From contig NZ_LN650648.1 of assembly GCF_900002575.1 (NCBI RefSeq), forward strand, positions 620,001 through 684,000: DNA of 64,000 nt. Reading direction: 5' to 3'. Position numbers and translations under genes: made by a program. Positions 9,555 through 17,553 of the stretch are shown here, piece by piece (position 1 is the first letter of the stretch; every line of letters begins with the position of its first letter). Below the pieces are notes generated by a model. The model ran no database searches. It was not told the origin of the DNA and saw only the letters and a list, made by a program, of their open reading frames with translations. Source of the stretch: Romboutsia hominis. Its GTDB lineage: Bacteria > Bacillota > Clostridia > Peptostreptococcales > Peptostreptococcaceae.

Positions 9555-10283
9555 ATGCAAAGTCAAATACACAAAAATTCTAAAAAAACATGGCTAGAAA
9601 CTTGGGAACCAAAAACTAAGACTTTGACAGCTTTTATATGGTTAATAGGCATGTTATTTTTAGACAATCCGATTATTGTAGGAATTATATTAATTAGTTT
9701 ATTTGTAATATGTATGTTATCCAATAAAAATATAAAACAAGTATTTAATAGTTTAAAGATAGTATTACCTTTTGTTATATTTTCAATGATTACATTAATA
9801 TTTAGTAATGGATTAAATATTAGAGAAGAAGCTGTTAATTTTGCTATGATTTTGGGCTTAAGAGTATTAGCATCAGCGATAATTATACTAATTCTAGTAT
9901 CAACGCAATCATTCCAAACATACCTAAATAGCATGAACTCGTTAAACCTACCACCAGTATTTATGACAACTTTGTTTTTAACAACAAGATATACAACATT
10001 TTTAATGAATGAATTCAAACATATAAAAAATGCACTTAAATCAAGGTTATTTAAGGCAAAGGGAAACAAAAATACTATAAATACTTATGCAAATGTGTGT
10101 GGTGGAATGATAGTCAAAGGAATAGACAGATCAGAAGCTGTGTATAAGGCAATGAAGTCAAGAGGATTTTGTGGAACTATGCCAGTAGATAATCCTAAGC
10201 CTATAACAAAAAATGATTTAATAAAACTTTTATCATCAATTATTTTAATAATAATTATTGTTATGATAGATAGTAATATTTAA
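9555..10283 (+). CDS. cbiQ: ECF transporter transmembrane component (CbiQ/NikQ)
   Basis: Integral membrane T component of 242 residues, part of a group I energy-coupling factor transporter for nickel or cobalt. It has five or so hydrophobic spans, and the family's Arg-rich coupling segments are visible as KALKSRLF-type and AVYKAMKSRGF sequences near residues 165 and 205, which contact the ATPase. The start ATG follows AGGAGGA. The gene order here is Q-O-M-accessory. The partner genes with the diagnostic CbiM N terminus make this assignment firm; choosing between Co and Ni is not possible from this subunit. Confidence 0.9.
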   Translation: MQSQIHKNSKKTWLETWEPKTKTLTAFIWLIGMLFLDNPIIVGIILISLFVICMLSNKNIKQVFNSLKIVLPFVIFSMITLIFSNGLNIREEAVNFAMILGLRVLASAIIILILVSTQSFQTYLNSMNSLNLPPVFMTTLFLTTRYTTFLMNEFKHIKNALKSRLFKAKGNKNTINTYANVCGGMIVKGIDRSEAVYKAMKSRGFCGTMPVDNPKPITKNDLIKLLSSIILIIIIVMIDSNI

Positions 10284-10388
10284 AACTTACAAATATGAAG
10301 AAGTAATTATTATAAAAAATTACAGTTAAAAACATATAAGGAACATAAATTATTAAAGATAACTTTGCTATATAAAATGGGGGATATT

Positions 10389-11192
10389 ATGAATGCAATA
10401 GAGATTAACTCATTATCTTATAGATATCAAGATGGAACAAGGGCGCTTAATAACGTGAGTATAGATATAAAAAAAGGAAGTAAGGTTGCAATATTGGGTG
10501 CAAATGGAAGTGGTAAAAGCACATTATTACAACATTTAAATGGACTTATAATGCCACAAAATGGAGAAATAAATATATTAGGTAGAATTATAACTAATTC
10601 AAATATAGATGAAATAAGAAAGGACGTAGGATTATTATTTGATAATCCAGACAATCAGTTATTTTCAACAACGGTATATAATGATATAGCTTTTGGGCCA
10701 ACAAACTTAAGACTTCCAAAGGATGAGGTTAAAAGAAGGGTTGATGAAGCAATAAGATTAGTAGATATAGAAAATTTAAAGGATAAATCTCCATGTAACT
10801 TAAGCTTAGGGCAGAAAAAGCGTGCAGCAATAGCAGGGTTACTTGCTATGAATCCTAAAATACTACTTATGGACGAGCCATTTTCGGGACTTGACCCAAT
10901 ATCACTAAATCAGTTCTTTAAAATACTAAAAAGTTTGTCAGATGATGGATGTACTCAGTTAATAAGCACACATGATGTAGATATTGCATATTGGTGGGCT
11001 GATTATATAGTTATAATTCAAAAGGGTAATATAATAGCTAAAGGTAGCACAAAGCTATTAGAGGACAAAAAACTCATGAAAGAGTCAGGTTTAGTAAGAC
11101 CTACTATTGCAGAAATTTTCGCCGATACTGGTATGTATCCAAAAACTGCAAAAGAAGGAAATAGAATTCTTATAAAAGAGGGGGGAATATAA
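10389..11192 (+). CDS. cbiO: ECF transporter ATPase (CbiO/NikO)
   Basis: Cytoplasmic ABC ATPase of about 267 residues that powers the Ni/Co ECF transporter. Visible motifs are Walker A GANGSGKSTLL (near residue 35), the Q-loop region DNPDNQLF typical of ECF ATPases, the signature NLSLGQKKR, Walker B ILLMDEPFSGLDP and the switch His in STHD. ATG 10389 is five bases after a GGGGG site; the upstream ATG at 10365 lacks one. The stop overlaps the cbiM start by one base, indicating translational coupling. Confidence 0.93.
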   Translation: MNAIEINSLSYRYQDGTRALNNVSIDIKKGSKVAILGANGSGKSTLLQHLNGLIMPQNGEINILGRIITNSNIDEIRKDVGLLFDNPDNQLFSTTVYNDIAFGPTNLRLPKDEVKRRVDEAIRLVDIENLKDKSPCNLSLGQKKRAAIAGLLAMNPKILLMDEPFSGLDPISLNQFFKILKSLSDDGCTQLISTHDVDIAYWWADYIVIIQKGNIIAKGSTKLLEDKKLMKESGLVRPTIAEIFADTGMYPKTAKEGNRILIKEGGI

Positions 11193-11851
11193 TGCATATT
11201 TCAGAAGGGGTATTAAATACACCTACAGTAGTTGTAACTACTATAGCTGCAGTAGGGCTAATTGCATATTCTGCTAAGGGAGTAAAAAGTGAAGAAATAC
11301 CTAAAATAGCACTTATGACAGGAGTATTTTTCACAGGTTCATTGATACATATACCTATAGGTCCTGCATCAATACACTTACTATTATCAGGAATTATAGG
11401 TATGATTTTAGGAAGACGGACACCAATATCAATTTCACTAGCACTCATACTTCAATTATTCTTATTTCAATTTGGAGGTCTTACAAGCTTTGGTGCAAAT
11501 GTATTAAATACATCCTTGCCAGCAATGCTTATGTTTTGGTTAGTAAGACCGCTTATAAGTGAAAAAAAATCAAGTCAGTTTATATGTGGTGTATTAGCAG
11601 GTTCTATAGCAGTTGTAGGAACAGTACTAGGGGTAGGAATTAGTCTAGTTGAAAGTAATACTCAATTTGGTATAGGCGTTTTTTCAACTATACATATGTT
11701 AATTTATGGTCATATACCACTTATGATAATAGAGGGAATATTTACAGGATTTGTAGTTCAATTTATTGTAAGTGTAAGACCACAAATACTTGCAGTATTG
11801 CAAACTGATAAGGGAGAGGTAAAACCTCTAACTATAAATAACAATATATAA
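11192..11851 (+). CDS. cbiM: Ni/Co ECF transporter substrate-binding membrane component (CbiM/NikM)
   Basis: The 219-residue S component that selects the metal. It begins with the hallmark MHISEG: in CbiM/NikM the N-terminal Met-His2 amine and imidazole, together with a further conserved His, bind Ni(II) or Co(II). Several hydrophobic spans follow, and LIHIPIGPASIHLL near residue 50 provides the other conserved histidines. There is no cbiN fusion. The next gene supplies the small accessory membrane protein that usually replaces CbiN in nickel systems. Specificity for Ni is therefore slightly favoured, as inference. Confidence 0.93.
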   Translation: MHISEGVLNTPTVVVTTIAAVGLIAYSAKGVKSEEIPKIALMTGVFFTGSLIHIPIGPASIHLLLSGIIGMILGRRTPISISLALILQLFLFQFGGLTSFGANVLNTSLPAMLMFWLVRPLISEKKSSQFICGVLAGSIAVVGTVLGVGISLVESNTQFGIGVFSTIHMLIYGHIPLMIIEGIFTGFVVQFIVSVRPQILAVLQTDKGEVKPLTINNNI

Positions 11852-11865
11852 TAAGGGGAGAAAAA

Positions 11866-12381
11866 ATGAGAAGATCAAAGAAATTATTATTAGTACTTAC
11901 AATGGCAGCAACATTTACACTAAGCACAATAGGTGTATTTGCACATGGTTTACACTATGAAAATGAGGGAACAGTATTTTCAGTTACATATGACGATGGA
12001 ACACCAACTAAAAATGCTGTAGTATTAGTATATGATGAAGCTGGGAATCAAATACATGAAGGAAAAACTGATGAAAATGGTTCATTTGAATATGGGGAAA
12101 TAGATGGTGCAGCTAAATTACTTGTTAATGATGGAAATGGTCATCAAGCTGAATATGAGATGGAAACACCTGTAGTAGTAGCTGAAAAAACAGAAAAAGA
12201 TAATAAAGAAGAAGCACCAGCAGAAAAAGAAAAAACTGAAGAAGTTAAAGAAGAAGTAGCAGAAGAAAAAGTTAAAGAAACTCAAGACAACTCAAAGATA
12301 ATAACAGTTGTTATAGTATTGGTTGCATTAGGAGCGATAGCTGGAGTATTCTACGCTCGTAATAAGAAAGTTAATAAATAG
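11866..12381 (+). CDS. NikL/CbiL-like accessory protein of the Ni/Co ECF transporter
   Basis: A 171-residue protein with a signal peptide (1-26, ending STIGVFA), a small beta-sandwich domain (about 27-105: GTVFSVTYDDGTP, YDEAGNQ, GKTDENGSFEYG) of the kind seen in NikL/DUF4198-type proteins, a Lys/Glu-rich linker (about 108-140) and a C-terminal membrane span (about 146-165) with a basic tail. Cleavage after VFA would leave an N terminus HGLHYE, with two His residues free to hold metal outside the membrane. It is 14 bp after cbiM and is closed by a terminator. The role as metal-capturing accessory subunit is inferred from family and context. Confidence 0.8.
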   Translation: MRRSKKLLLVLTMAATFTLSTIGVFAHGLHYENEGTVFSVTYDDGTPTKNAVVLVYDEAGNQIHEGKTDENGSFEYGEIDGAAKLLVNDGNGHQAEYEMETPVVVAEKTEKDNKEEAPAEKEKTEEVKEEVAEEKVKETQDNSKIITVVIVLVALGAIAGVFYARNKKVNK

Positions 12382-12432
12382 TATATATAAAAAGATGAAT
12401 CCAAAATTGCAGGATTCATCTTTTTATATATA
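12382..12432 (+). terminator. Intrinsic terminator of the Ni/Co ECF operon
   Basis: A 21-bp stem (12382-12402 with 12412-12432) whose core GATGAATCC/GGATTCATC is followed by T residues. Confidence 0.9.
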
Positions 12433-12495
12433 ATTAATATTGCTTAAATGAAATTATGTGTATAAATGTTATATATTAAACTATTTATTCATATT

Positions 12496-12528
12496 TCGAC
12501 AAAAAAATAAAAAAACAAATGTTATAAT
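12496..12528 (+). promoter_or_regulatory. Promoter region of the first binding protein, with TTCGACA element
   Basis: A TATAAT -10 (12523-12528) lies 21 bases after TCGACA (12496-12501). The same TTCGACA box occurs 22 bases before TATAAT upstream of the second binding-protein gene. The spacing is too long for a standard -35, so the box may be a regulator site. Confidence 0.5.
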
Positions 12529-12563
12529 TTATGGGATAACATAGCAAATACGGGGAGCAAATA

Positions 12564-13571
12564 ATGAAAAGACTTAGAAAAAGTATAAGACTATTTTTAA
12601 TCTCAATGTTAATCATGGGCTCTACAGGATGTAGTAATATAAAAAAAACTCATAGTGAAGTAAAAAATCAGTCTGCAAGCTCACATTATCCGATAACTAT
12701 AACTACATATAATCATTTAAAAGAACCAATAGAAATTACATTTAATAAGGAGCCAGAAAGGGTAGTTTCGATATATCAAAACTCTATAGAGACACTTTTA
12801 GCATTAGGATTAGAAGATAAGATTGTCTTAGGGGCAGGGCTTGACCATAGTATAAAAGATGAATATAAAGATAAGTTCAAGAAAATTAAATACATAAATG
12901 ATTATGTACCAGATATAGAAGATATACTAAATGAAAATCCAGATTTTATATTATCTTGGTATTCAATATTTGATGAAGATAGAATTGGTAACGTAAACTA
13001 TTGGAACGAAAAAGGTATAAATACATATATATCTTTAAACAGTGGTATAACTAAAAAAAGAGCTGTTGAAAATGAAATAACAGATATAATAAACCTAGGT
13101 AAAATATTCAATGTTGAAGAAAAAGCAGAAAAAATAGTTAAAGAAATAAATAATGAAATAGAGAACACTTTAAAGGATATAAATCATACCAAAGAAGAAA
13201 CAACTTTAATAATAGAATACATGGGTAAAGATATATATACTTATGGAAAAGAAAGCTTAGGCGGTGACATGGTAACTAGGTTAGGAGGAAAATTATTAGA
13301 ATCTGAAAATAACACTATAACAGAAGAAGAGTTAATAGAGTTAAATCCAGATTCAATTTTTGTTGTTTACATGGACAGAATGGATACTAATGTACCATCA
13401 CAAGAAGCTAATAAGATACTTAAATCTCATAAATTAAAAGAATTAGATGCTGTGAAAAATAATAGAGTAAACACAATAGCTTTAGGGGAAATGTATTGTA
13501 GTGGTATAAGAACAATAGATGGAATAAAAACTTTTGCAAAAGGTTTATATCCAAAAAAAATTCATAATTAG
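12564..13571 (+). CDS. ABC transporter substrate-binding lipoprotein (FecB/BtuF type), copy 1
   Basis: A 335-residue lipoprotein with a signal peptide ending in the lipobox GSTGC (Cys about 23). The mature part is a class III binding protein for metal chelates (siderophore, haem or cobalamin type): PERVVSIYQNSIETLLALGL near 70-90, the helical backbone linker, and a C-terminal lobe with VKNNRVNTIALGEMYCSGI-like residues. It is about two-thirds identical by eye to the next gene, so the two are tandem duplicates. It has its own promoter and lacks an adjacent terminator. The ligand is unknown; linkage to Ni/Co uptake suggests a metal or corrinoid. Confidence 0.85.
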   Translation: MKRLRKSIRLFLISMLIMGSTGCSNIKKTHSEVKNQSASSHYPITITTYNHLKEPIEITFNKEPERVVSIYQNSIETLLALGLEDKIVLGAGLDHSIKDEYKDKFKKIKYINDYVPDIEDILNENPDFILSWYSIFDEDRIGNVNYWNEKGINTYISLNSGITKKRAVENEITDIINLGKIFNVEEKAEKIVKEINNEIENTLKDINHTKEETTLIIEYMGKDIYTYGKESLGGDMVTRLGGKLLESENNTITEEELIELNPDSIFVVYMDRMDTNVPSQEANKILKSHKLKELDAVKNNRVNTIALGEMYCSGIRTIDGIKTFAKGLYPKKIHN

Positions 13572-13612
13572 TAGAAAAAATTTGAACAAATATTAAAGTT
13601 ATATAAAATGTC

Positions 13613-13638
13613 CTAAAAATGACACAATAATGACATAA
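13613..13638 (+). promoter_or_regulatory. Putative operator shared with the Ni/Co ECF operon
   Basis: Second copy of the 26-base element found at 9462-9487 (22 of 26 identical, TGACA direct repeats). It lies about 42 bases upstream of the -10 TATAAT (13680-13685) of the second binding-protein gene. A TCGACA box (13652-13657) lies between them. Confidence 0.55.
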
Positions 13639-13720
13639 TTTTTCGGAAATTTCGACAATAAAATAAAATAAATGTGTGCTATAATATCAATAGTTAAATG
13701 ACGAAATTTGGGGGAATAAT

Positions 13721-14734
13721 ATGAAAAAATTGAAAAAAAGTATAGCTATAATATTAAGTTCTATAATGATACTAGGAATAACAGGATGTAGTGGAGCAAA
13801 AACTGAAAAAACTGAAAGTGATGTACAAGCATCAAGTAAAACAAATTCACATTATCCAGTTACTATAACAACTCATAATTATGAAAAAGAACCAGTAGAA
13901 ATAACTTTTGATAAAGAGCCAGAAAATGTCGTTGCTGTATATCAAAACTCAATAGAAACTATGTTAGCATTAGGGTTAGAGGATAAAATAAAATTAGCAG
14001 CAGGACTTGATCATGAAGTTAAAGATGAATATAAAAAAGCTTTCTCTAAAATAAATTATTCAGAACAATTTACACCAGATAAAGAAACTGTATTAATGGA
14101 GCAACCAGACTTTATATTATCTTGGTACTCTATATTTGATGATAAGAGATTAGGTGATGTTGATTATTGGCATAAAAATAATATAAATACATATATGGCC
14201 TTAAATAGTGGGGCAGCTGAAGATAGAACTGTTGAAAATGAAATTACAGATATATTAAACCTAGGAAAAATATTTAATGTAGAATATAAAGCAGAGAAAA
14301 TAGCTAATGAAATAAATACTAAGATAGATGAAGTCTCTAAAAGTGTCAAAGACCAAAAAGAGCAAACAACTTTAATAATAGAGTATATGGACGGGAAAAT
14401 ATATACTTATGGAGCGAAAAGTTTAGGTGGAGATATGGTAACTAGATTGGGTGGTAAAGTATTAAACCCTGAAGGCGGAAATATTGGAGAAGAAGATTTA
14501 ATAAAATTAAATCCAGATTCAATATTTGTTGTTTATATGAACAGAGGAGATGAAAAAGCAGGCCAAGAAGAAGTAAATAAAATACTTAAAAATCCTGCAC
14601 TTTCAAGCTTAAAAGCAGTTAAAAATAATAGAGTAAACCCTATACCACTAGGAGATATGTATTGTAGTGGTATAAGAACAATAGATGGAATAAATGCATT
14701 TGCAAAAGGGTTATATCCAAACTTAAATAAGTAG
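13721..14734 (+). CDS. ABC transporter substrate-binding lipoprotein (FecB/BtuF type), copy 2
   Basis: A 337-residue paralogue of the preceding gene. It has a lipoprotein signal with lipobox GITGC, the same SHYPVTITTHNYEKEP entry, PENVVAVYQNSIETMLALGL, the DYWHKNNINTYMALNSG middle and the C-terminal GDMYCSGIRTIDG segment with a conserved Cys. It lies ten bases before the permease gene, so this copy is the one built into the importer operon. Two binding proteins may broaden the ligand range of a single permease. The ligand is not determinable from sequence alone. Confidence 0.87.
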   Translation: MKKLKKSIAIILSSIMILGITGCSGAKTEKTESDVQASSKTNSHYPVTITTHNYEKEPVEITFDKEPENVVAVYQNSIETMLALGLEDKIKLAAGLDHEVKDEYKKAFSKINYSEQFTPDKETVLMEQPDFILSWYSIFDDKRLGDVDYWHKNNINTYMALNSGAAEDRTVENEITDILNLGKIFNVEYKAEKIANEINTKIDEVSKSVKDQKEQTTLIIEYMDGKIYTYGAKSLGGDMVTRLGGKVLNPEGGNIGEEDLIKLNPDSIFVVYMNRGDEKAGQEEVNKILKNPALSSLKAVKNNRVNPIPLGDMYCSGIRTIDGINAFAKGLYPNLNK

Positions 14735-14743
14735 GAGTAGTTT

Positions 14744-15835
14744 ATGGAGAATAGAATCAATCTATCATCAAGTAAAAAAAATATATTTAAGGAGACACCT
14801 ATATATATAGGTGTTTCTGTTGTATTATTAATATTATTATTTTTATCAATAGGATTTGCTGTAACAATCGGTTCGGTAGATATAAGTATTAGAGAAGTTT
14901 ATAGCATTATAATAAATAAAATATTTAACTTAAGTCAAAATGAAGCAGTATCGAATGGTGCAATTCATGATGTAGTATGGCTTATAAGATTGCCAAGGAT
15001 AGTCCTTGCTATTGCAGTTGGAATAGGTCTATCTGTAGTTGGAATAGTTATGCAAGCTATAGTGAAAAATCCATTAGCAGATCCATATATACTAGGAGTA
15101 TCATCAGGAGCATCACTAGGTGCAACATTAGCCATAATGTTAGGAGTCGGAAGCGTATTTGGTGGAAACTATATTGGAATAGCTGGATTTATAGGAGCAT
15201 TTCTTGTGTCTATATTAGTTTTAATTATAGCAAATATAGGAGGAAGAGCAAACTCTGTAAAGTTATTATTAGCAGGTATGGCACTTAGTTCTGTATGTAG
15301 TGCATTTTCTAGTTTTATAGTTTATATCGCAGATGACGCACAAGGTATGCAAAAGATAACTTTTTGGCTTATGGGAAGCTTAGCTGGTGCTAAATGGGAA
15401 CAAATAGTATTTATACTTCCTTCTATATTATTTGGGGCAATATTTTTTGCTACTCAATCTAGAATTTTAAACTTAATGTTGCTTGGAGATGAAGTTGCAG
15501 TTACGCTAGGAACTGATCTTCATAAATATAGACATTTATACCTTATTATAACCTCTCTTATGATAGGACTATTAGTTTATTCATCTGGAATGATAGGATT
15601 TGTAGGTCTTATTATACCTCATATAGTTAGAATGATATTTGGTACAGATCATAAAAAATTAATTCCAGTAGCTTCTATATTAGGTGCAATATTTTTGATA
15701 TGGGCAGATGTATTATCAAGAAGTATAATAAAAGGAACGGAAATACCTATAGGAATTCTTATATCTATTATAGGCTCACCTTGTTTTGTTTGGTTAATGA
15801 TTAGAAAGACTTATGGTTTTGGAGGTAAAAGTTAA
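14744..15835 (+). CDS. FecCD/BtuC-family ABC permease
   Basis: Membrane permease of 363 residues for the metal-chelate importer, with about ten transmembrane spans. Family motifs are RLPRIVLAIAVGIGLSVVG near 77-95, the NPLADPYILGVSSGASLGA segment near 115-133, and GFVGLIIPHIVRMI near 285-300, which forms the coupling region for the ATPase. The stop overlaps the ATPase ATG by one base. Subunit family covers iron-siderophore, haem and cobalamin transporters, so only the general class is certain. Confidence 0.92.
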   Translation: MENRINLSSSKKNIFKETPIYIGVSVVLLILLFLSIGFAVTIGSVDISIREVYSIIINKIFNLSQNEAVSNGAIHDVVWLIRLPRIVLAIAVGIGLSVVGIVMQAIVKNPLADPYILGVSSGASLGATLAIMLGVGSVFGGNYIGIAGFIGAFLVSILVLIIANIGGRANSVKLLLAGMALSSVCSAFSSFIVYIADDAQGMQKITFWLMGSLAGAKWEQIVFILPSILFGAIFFATQSRILNLMLLGDEVAVTLGTDLHKYRHLYLIITSLMIGLLVYSSGMIGFVGLIIPHIVRMIFGTDHKKLIPVASILGAIFLIWADVLSRSIIKGTEIPIGILISIIGSPCFVWLMIRKTYGFGGKS

Positions 15836-16602
15836 TGAACATAAAAACAGAAGGTGTAAAACTAAGTATTGGTAACAAAAACATATTAAAAGGAATAGAT
15901 ATAAATGTTGAAAATAAAGAATTTGTTGGAATAATAGGTCCAAATGGGAGTGGAAAATCCACTCTCTTAAAATGTATTTACAGAAATTTAAAGCCATCTA
16001 GCGGAGTTATTATGTTAGGTGATGAAAACCTATCAACTATACCTATTAAGGAGAGTGCTAAGAAACTAGCTGTATTATCTCAACATAACTATTATGATTT
16101 TGATTTTAAGGTGTATGATATTGTTCTTATGGGAAGATCACCTCATAAAAAGATAATGGAGAGAGATTCTAAAGAGGACTTTGAGATTGTTGATGCTGCT
16201 TTAGAAAAAGTAGGTATGACAGATTTTAAGGAAAGAAGTTTTAATACTTTATCAGGAGGAGAACAACAGAGGATAATACTAGCAAGAGCACTTGCTCAAC
16301 AAACGGATTGTTTAGTATTAGATGAACCTACAAATCATTTAGACATCAAGCATCAATTACAATTAATGAGTATTGTAAAAGGGTTAAATATAGAAGTAAT
16401 AGCTGCAATACATGATTTAAATATTGCATTAATGTACTGTGATAAAATATATGTTTTAAAGGATGGAGAAATTATAGCATATGGGACTCCTAGTGAGGTT
16501 ATGACTAAAGAACTTATAAAAGAAGTCTACGAAGTTGATGCTATAATTAACAAGGATGAAAATGGTAAATTAGTGAGTATTTCTTATAATATATATAAGT
16601 AG
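15835..16602 (+). CDS. FecE/BtuD-family ABC ATPase
   Basis: ATPase of 255 residues for the chelate importer. It shows Walker A GPNGSGKSTLLK (about residue 33), signature TLSGGEQQR, Walker B CLVLDEPTNHLD and the switch His in AAIHD. The one-base overlap with the permease stop supports coupled translation of the permease and ATPase. Length fits the family. It ends the operon and is followed by a strong terminator. Confidence 0.93.
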   Translation: MNIKTEGVKLSIGNKNILKGIDINVENKEFVGIIGPNGSGKSTLLKCIYRNLKPSSGVIMLGDENLSTIPIKESAKKLAVLSQHNYYDFDFKVYDIVLMGRSPHKKIMERDSKEDFEIVDAALEKVGMTDFKERSFNTLSGGEQQRIILARALAQQTDCLVLDEPTNHLDIKHQLQLMSIVKGLNIEVIAAIHDLNIALMYCDKIYVLKDGEIIAYGTPSEVMTKELIKEVYEVDAIINKDENGKLVSISYNIYK

Positions 16603-16623
16603 GTAAATAAATAATATATAAAT

Positions 16624-16662
16624 AAAGTAGTAGTTTTAATAGGATTTAAAACTACTACTTTT
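16624..16662 (+). terminator. Intrinsic terminator of the chelate importer operon
   Basis: A 16-bp stem (16624-16639 with 16646-16661) around TAGGAT, with trailing T residues. Confidence 0.9.
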
Positions 16663-17245
16663 ATATTTGAAGATATTGTTTAATTATTGTACAAAAGTCA
16701 AAATATTCGTTCTTTATAGTTTACTTATACTTTAAAAATAACTTAATAGACTTAAATTATAAAATTTATATTAAATATAAAAAATAAATATATTTTACAG
16801 GTTTCATTTTAAATAGAAGAAAAAATTGAAAAAAATAATAAAAAATAAGGTGGATATCTTGAAATAACTAGGTTTTATAAATTAATTTACATGGATATCT
16901 ATAAACTTATTTTAGTATTAAATATTAGTATAAATTAACAGATAAAATAACACTGATATAAGACTTTAAATCATATAATATCGTTAATTTTTTATTAAAT
17001 ATTTTATCATTAGATGATTTTATACATGAATATTTTTTATAAGTTGTTAAGAGTAAATTATTATCAACTAAGAATGGTAAAAGCTAAAAAAGCAAAAGTT
17101 ACAGCTTAATTTGACTATAAATTTAATATATAAATTTAATGTTTTTAATAAAATTTATATATGAATATAAAAATAAAAAATGAAGCTAATATTGTAACTA
17201 TTTTTTACTAATTACTAGTAAAAATAATAGTTAGTAAGTATGATT

Positions 17246-17291
17246 AAAATAGCTATTTAGGCAAAAATTTATGCTTAAATAGCTATTTTTA
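17246..17291 (+). terminator. Terminator-like hairpin in the long intergenic region
   Basis: A 17-bp stem with one G-T pair (17246-17262 with 17273-17289), rich in AAAATAGCTATTTA, followed by T then A. No gene directly precedes it, so it may end an unannotated small RNA. Confidence 0.6.
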
Positions 17292-17364
17292 AAAAAAAAT
17301 TTTTTAAAATTTTTTAGCAAAATCTAATGTTTAAGAAACGTTGGAACTTCAATAGATTAAGACT

Positions 17365-17482
17365 GTTACAATTTGTAACTAATTTGTTACCCTTTTTTAA
17401 TTTTTGCCTAAAATGGTGTTTACAAATCCTAAAAAGTGTATTAAGATTAATAACAAGTTAAGAAAAGTTACAAAAAAGTAAC
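17365..17482 (+). promoter_or_regulatory. Promoter flanked by two GTTAC inverted repeats
   Basis: A likely sigma-A promoter, TTTACA (17419-17424), 17-base spacer, TAAGAT (17442-17447), lies between GTTAC-N5-GTAAC (17365-17379) and GTTAC-N6-GTAAC (17467-17482). A third half-site GTTAC occurs at about 17385. The symmetric sites suggest a dimeric regulator acting on the cell-wall protein gene. Confidence 0.5.
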
Positions 17483-17553
17483 AAACAAAAGAATATGAAT
17501 TAAAAAATATGAGATAGTTAATAATATATAATTTTACTTATTAGGAGGTTTTT

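Larger units (their letters stand above)
16663..17553. other. Long A/T-rich intergenic region
   Basis: About 890 bp without a convincing gene. The first 580 bp are A/T-rich with stops in all frames and only trivial ORFs, perhaps decayed DNA or a non-coding transcript ending at the hairpin 17246-17290. The last 250 bp hold the promoter and inverted repeats for the next gene, described separately. Confidence 0.5.

Noticed and set aside
16663-17245. Possible hidden gene in the long intergenic region
   Set aside because: All frames have frequent stops, and the ORFs present are under 20 codons without convincing ribosome sites.
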